64,000 nucleotides of DNA from contig CBDCTC010000003.1 in assembly GCA_965222125.1 (NCBI GenBank), positions 372,001 to 436,000 of the forward strand. The letters are read 5' to 3'. Shown piece after piece: positions 61,194-64,000 of the stretch. This stretch comes from CAZENU01 sp965222125 (GTDB lineage Bacteria > Chloroflexota > Dehalococcoidia > Lucifugimonadales > CAZENU01). Within the stretch, counting starts at the first letter, position 1. Every line of letters begins with the position of its first letter. The translations under genes and the position numbers were made by a program. Under the pieces are notes generated by a model. That model had not been told where the DNA came from. It did no database searches and was given only the letters and a program-made list of their open reading frames with translations.

Positions 61194-61928
61194 ATGATCA
61201 CCAACAAGATTCTGGAGCGGATGCGCGCAGGCGAGAAGGCCCTCGGGCTCTCGATGACCCAGCCATCCGAGGAGCTCGTGGAGCTGGCCGGACGCATGGG
61301 GCTCGACTTTGTAAACTTCGACGGCCAGCACTCCCCGCAGGACCCGCAGGTGATCGAGAACATGTGCCGCGTCGCCGACGGCTTCGGCGTCACGCCGGGG
61401 ATGCGCGTCCCCGACGGTCAGGAGAGCACGATTCTGAACTACCTCGACAGGGGCATCAGGCAGATAACCGTGCCCAATCTGCAGACGAAGGAGCAGGCCG
61501 AGGAGATCGTCCGATACTCCTACTTCGGCCCCAAGGGCATACGCAGCTCGACCAGCCTCAGGGTCGCCTTCGAGTCGGGACCGGGCGGCCGGGCCGAGCT
61601 GTTCCAGGCGATCAACGACAACACCATCCTCTGCGCGCAGCTAGAGAGCGTCACGGCCATGGAGAACCTGGACGACATCCTGACCGTCGACGGCCTCGAC
61701 TACTTCGGCGGCGGCCCCGAAGACATGGCGATATCTATGGGCATGGTCGGACAGCACACCCATCCGAAGGTCGCGGCAGTCTACGAGGAGGCCGAGGCGA
61801 AGATTCGCGCGGCCGGGAAGTTCTGGCTGGGCGACCACACCGAGTCGGTCAACGCCTTCGGAGCCATCATGGGAGCGGCGTCCGAGATGCTGCGGCAGCA
61901 CGGACGCGAGTCGAAACTCGCCTTCTAG
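61194..61928 (+). CDS. HpcH/HpaI-family class II aldolase
   Basis: 244 residues, ATG with GGAGG 5 nt upstream. TIM barrel: LVELAGRMGLDFVNFDGQHS, FGVTPGMRVPDGQESTILNY, GIRQITVPNLQTKEQAEEIV, CAQLESVTAMENLDDIL (metal Glu) and DYFGGGPEDMAISMG (metal Asp). Such enzymes cleave 2-keto-3-deoxy or 4-hydroxy-2-keto acids to pyruvate and an aldehyde. With the SMP-30 lactonase 79 bp downstream this suggests a sugar-acid pathway: lactone hydrolysis, dehydration, aldol cleavage. Confidence 0.9.
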   Translation: MITNKILERMRAGEKALGLSMTQPSEELVELAGRMGLDFVNFDGQHSPQDPQVIENMCRVADGFGVTPGMRVPDGQESTILNYLDRGIRQITVPNLQTKEQAEEIVRYSYFGPKGIRSSTSLRVAFESGPGGRAELFQAINDNTILCAQLESVTAMENLDDILTVDGLDYFGGGPEDMAISMGMVGQHTHPKVAAVYEEAEAKIRAAGKFWLGDHTESVNAFGAIMGAASEMLRQHGRESKLAF

Positions 61929-62007
61929 CCGGGCCTATCCCCACGGCGGTCCGAATTTGCCCCGTCTCCACCGAAATCGGCCTCGCCGACGAGCGCGGAG
62001 TCTGACA

Positions 62008-62928
62008 ATGCCATCCTATCGCTCCCCGGAAGATATCAGAGAGGGGTTCGAGGTCTACGACGACCGGTTCCGGGCCATGGTTCCGGACGGGGCGAAGCTC
62101 GAACGCCACTGCACAGGCATGGAGTGGGCCGAGGGCCCCGCATATTTCGCGGACGGCGACTACGTGCTCTGGAGCGACATCCCGAACGACCGCGTGATGC
62201 GGTGGTCGCCGGCCGATGGCTGCTCCGTCTACCTGCAGCCGGCCGGCTACCACAACGGCCACTACCTCGATCGGCAGGGCAGGCTACTGAGCTGCGAGCA
62301 CGGTCGGCGACGGATCAGCCGTACCTCACCGGACGGCACGGTCGTGCCACTGGCCGAAAGCTACCGGGGCAAGCGGCTGAACTCCCCCAACGACCTGGTC
62401 GTCAAGTCCGACGGCACCATCTGGTTTACCGACCCGCCCTACGGCATCCTGTCCGACCACGAGGGACATCAGGCCCAGAGCGAGCTGGGAGCCAACTACG
62501 TCTTCCGCCTCGACCCCGAGTCGGGCGACATGCGGATCGTCACCGACGAGCTGGACAGGCCGAACGGCATCTGCTTCTCGCCCGACGAAAGCCTGCTCTA
62601 CGTCGCCGATACCGGCGAGCCGATGGACGTCCGTGTGTTCGACGTTGTAGACGGGGAGCGGCTGGCGAACAACAGGCTGTTCGCGGTCGTCAGGCCAGGC
62701 GCGGCGGACGGCTTCCGCGTCGATACGGACGGCAACCTGTTCACCAGCGCGTGGGACGGAATCCAGGTCTACAGCCCCGCTGGCGAGCTGCTCGGCAAGA
62801 TTCTCGTGCCGGAAGACCGGACGGCCAACTGCGTCTTCGGCGGGCCGGACAAGACCCGGCTCTACATCACCGCCGACAAGTCGCTCTACTCGATCCAGCT
62901 GAACGTCCGGGGCGCTCAGACCCCGTAG
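62008..62928 (+). CDS. SMP-30/gluconolactonase-family lactonase
   Basis: 306 residues from ATG 62008. Six-bladed propeller with metal ligands Glu in MEWAEGPAYFADGDYVLW, Asn in LNSPNDLVVKSDGTIWF and Asp in GICFSPDESLLYVADTG. It hydrolyses a sugar lactone in the cytoplasm (no signal peptide). Same strand and directly after the HpaI-type aldolase, so probably one operon. Confidence 0.9.
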   Translation: MPSYRSPEDIREGFEVYDDRFRAMVPDGAKLERHCTGMEWAEGPAYFADGDYVLWSDIPNDRVMRWSPADGCSVYLQPAGYHNGHYLDRQGRLLSCEHGRRRISRTSPDGTVVPLAESYRGKRLNSPNDLVVKSDGTIWFTDPPYGILSDHEGHQAQSELGANYVFRLDPESGDMRIVTDELDRPNGICFSPDESLLYVADTGEPMDVRVFDVVDGERLANNRLFAVVRPGAADGFRVDTDGNLFTSAWDGIQVYSPAGELLGKILVPEDRTANCVFGGPDKTRLYITADKSLYSIQLNVRGAQTP

Positions 62929-63250
62929 CCCCAAGTTCCCGGAGGTAACCGTTCACGTCGGTAGTACGGGGGCGGCAACATGGTGTGGGCCCCTCGATAC
63001 GCGTCGATGAAGCATCGGCGCTACTCGGGGTGAACGGGTTGTGTGGGCCGAAGCGTAAGGCCGACCACCCTGACCGCTGCCGGCGCACATGTTCCACAAG
63101 CCGATGCCCTGAGTGCCCCGACACCCCGTGTATCTACCAACCGACTGCCATGAGTGCCCGGACGCCCGTCGGGGTGTATCGAAGGGCGCCACGCAGGGTG
63201 AACGGAACGCAGCGGGAGTTGTTGGTCTCCCGGTCCCGCGCCGTAGAGCC
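62929..63250. repeat. ~320-bp intergenic repeat patch, no gene
   Basis: 62989-63038 is the inverted copy of the 50-bp repeat at 53470-53519; 63100-63190 carries two diverged copies of the TGAGTGCCC..GGGTGTATCGAAGG type also seen near 57740. Lies between converging genes. Confidence 0.65.
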
Positions 63251-64000
63251 CTAACGCGGGACGGGGAGCAGGCAGACCGGCGAGGGCACCTTTTCCACGT
63301 GGGCCGTAGGCTGAAGCAGACCCGTCTCGCAGTCGATCCTGAAGGTCACTATGTCGTCGGTGCGCTCGTTGGCGACGAGCATGAACGCGCCGGTGGTGTC
63401 GATGACGAAGTTGCGCGGCCACTCCCCGCGGGTCGACTCGTGGCCCACGGGGGTCAGCATCCCGGAGCTCTGGTCTATCGCGAAGATCGCGATGCTGTGG
63501 TGGCCGCGGTTCGAGCCGTACAGGAACCGGCCCGACGGCGATACGTGGACATCGGCCGGGTAGTTCGTGCCTTCGAACCCGTCCGGCAGCGTCGAGACGG
63601 TGTGCAGCTCCTCCAGGGCGCCCGTCGAGCCGTCGTAGGAGAAGGCCGTCACGGTCGAGTCCAGCTCGTTGATCGCGTAGGCGTACCGACCGCCGGGGTG
63701 AAAATCGAAGTGACGCGGCCCGGCGCCGGCGGCCAGTGACGCGGTCAGCCCGTCGGCCGGCGTCAGTAGACCGAGCACCAGGTTGAGACGGTACACGGCC
63801 ACCTCGTCGGTCCCGAGGTCGGGCACGAAGGCGAACCGGTTCGTGGGGTCGACGTTGATCGAGTGCGGGTGCGGCCCCTGCTGGCGGTCCGGGTTCGGCC
63901 CGCTGCCCCGGTGATGCACCACGGCGGTCGGCTCGCCGATGCGGCCGTCGCTGCCTATCGGAAGGATCGCGACGCTGCCGCCGCTGTAGTTGGCGACGAG
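63251..64000 (-). CDS. 6-phosphogluconolactonase-like (lactonase, YbhE/Pgl-type) beta-propeller, N-terminus beyond the window
   Basis: 249 residues visible, open to the right edge; translation there begins LVANYSGGSVAILPIGSDGR. Blades contain the family pattern: GPHPHSINVDPTNRFAFVPD, GAGPRHFDFHPGGRYAYAIN, YPADVHVSPSGRFLYGSNRG, EWPRNFVIDTTGAFMLVANE. Seven-bladed lactonase family that includes cytoplasmic 6-phosphogluconolactonase. Near an aldolase and SMP-30 lactonase, though on the other strand. About 100 residues are missing at the N-terminus. Confidence 0.88.
   Translation of the reverse strand, partial: LVANYSGGSVAILPIGSDGRIGEPTAVVHHRGSGPNPDRQQGPHPHSINVDPTNRFAFVPDLGTDEVAVYRLNLVLGLLTPADGLTASLAAGAGPRHFDFHPGGRYAYAINELDSTVTAFSYDGSTGALEELHTVSTLPDGFEGTNYPADVHVSPSGRFLYGSNRGHHSIAIFAIDQSSGMLTPVGHESTRGEWPRNFVIDTTGAFMLVANERTDDIVTFRIDCETGLLQPTAHVEKVPSPVCLLPVPR

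Overview
The window is GC-rich, gene-dense bacterial chromosome with frequent GTG/TTG starts. The gene repertoire suggests a marine or environmental Chloroflexota of the SAR202/Dehalococcoidia type: phytanoyl-CoA-dioxygenase-like enzymes, a luciferase-like F420 oxidoreductase, an enolase-superfamily enzyme, many one-off catabolic enzymes, and a dGTPase/dnaG/rpoD cluster. That assignment is inference from gene content; there is no rRNA in the window, and I found no canonical tRNA gene.

Layout. 1-8.6 kb: the end of a secreted P/T-rich protein, then a five-gene minus-strand run (MBL hydrolase, acyl-CoA synthetase/ACP/PlsC fusion, GPH-type transporter, DapA-like aldolase, repeat-containing membrane protein). 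8.8-9.6 kb: a decayed SulP transporter. 9.6-13.6 kb: a minus-strand catabolic run (PhyH oxygenase, amidase, N-acyl-D-amino-acid deacylase). 13.8-15.7 kb: argC and a HAD hydrolase. 15.9-21.8 kb: PEBP lipoprotein, arylsulfotransferase-like protein, AAC(3)-like protein, second PhyH, GNAT, Gfo/Idh/MocA and a 50-aa zinc ribbon. 21.9-27.6 kb: hicAB, glnS, VOC protein, LLM oxidoreductase, Ku, cupin and a solo hicB.

27.577-31.044 kb is the most unusual region: a 3,468-bp AT-richer insertion with 16-bp terminal inverted repeats (GGTACTGTACCAGTTT) and an 8-bp target duplication (GACGTATT), inserted in the last codons of the solo hicB. It has no recognisable transposase of its own. It holds a minus-strand series of compact structured RNAs, three of which start directly after an extended -10 promoter, and a plus-strand cassette of a secreted peptide, a Cys/Trp-rich protein and two small membrane proteins ending in a strong terminator. 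A separate IS630-family element has inserted into the RNA cluster.

31-39 kb: PD40 lipoprotein, proBA, a small unknown protein, a flavin reductase and lutABC (L-lactate oxidation). 39-45.9 kb, minus strand: dGTPase, an 82-aa protein, a 114-bp tandem-repeat array, a 124-aa protein, dnaG, rpoD and a DUF362 protein. 46.1-48.3 kb: a frame-broken lipoprotein gene with poly-G tracts, then a patch of nested 123-bp MITE-like repeats. 48.3-53.2 kb, minus strand: enolase-superfamily enzyme, 2-hydroxyacid dehydrogenase, ispD, ispF, cysS. 53.6-60 kb: CorC/CNNM membrane protein, aminotransferase, larC, cysteine desulfurase, thioredoxin. 60-64 kb: a gene with an in-frame stop, a solo FitA-like antitoxin, an HpaI-type aldolase, an SMP-30 lactonase and a 6-phosphogluconolactonase-like protein cut by the right edge.

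Themes: a large set of catabolic enzymes for small acids, amides and lactones; lactate metabolism (lutABC plus larC); house-keeping replication/transcription and isoprenoid genes; and short interspersed repeats (at least four families) in most larger intergenic gaps.
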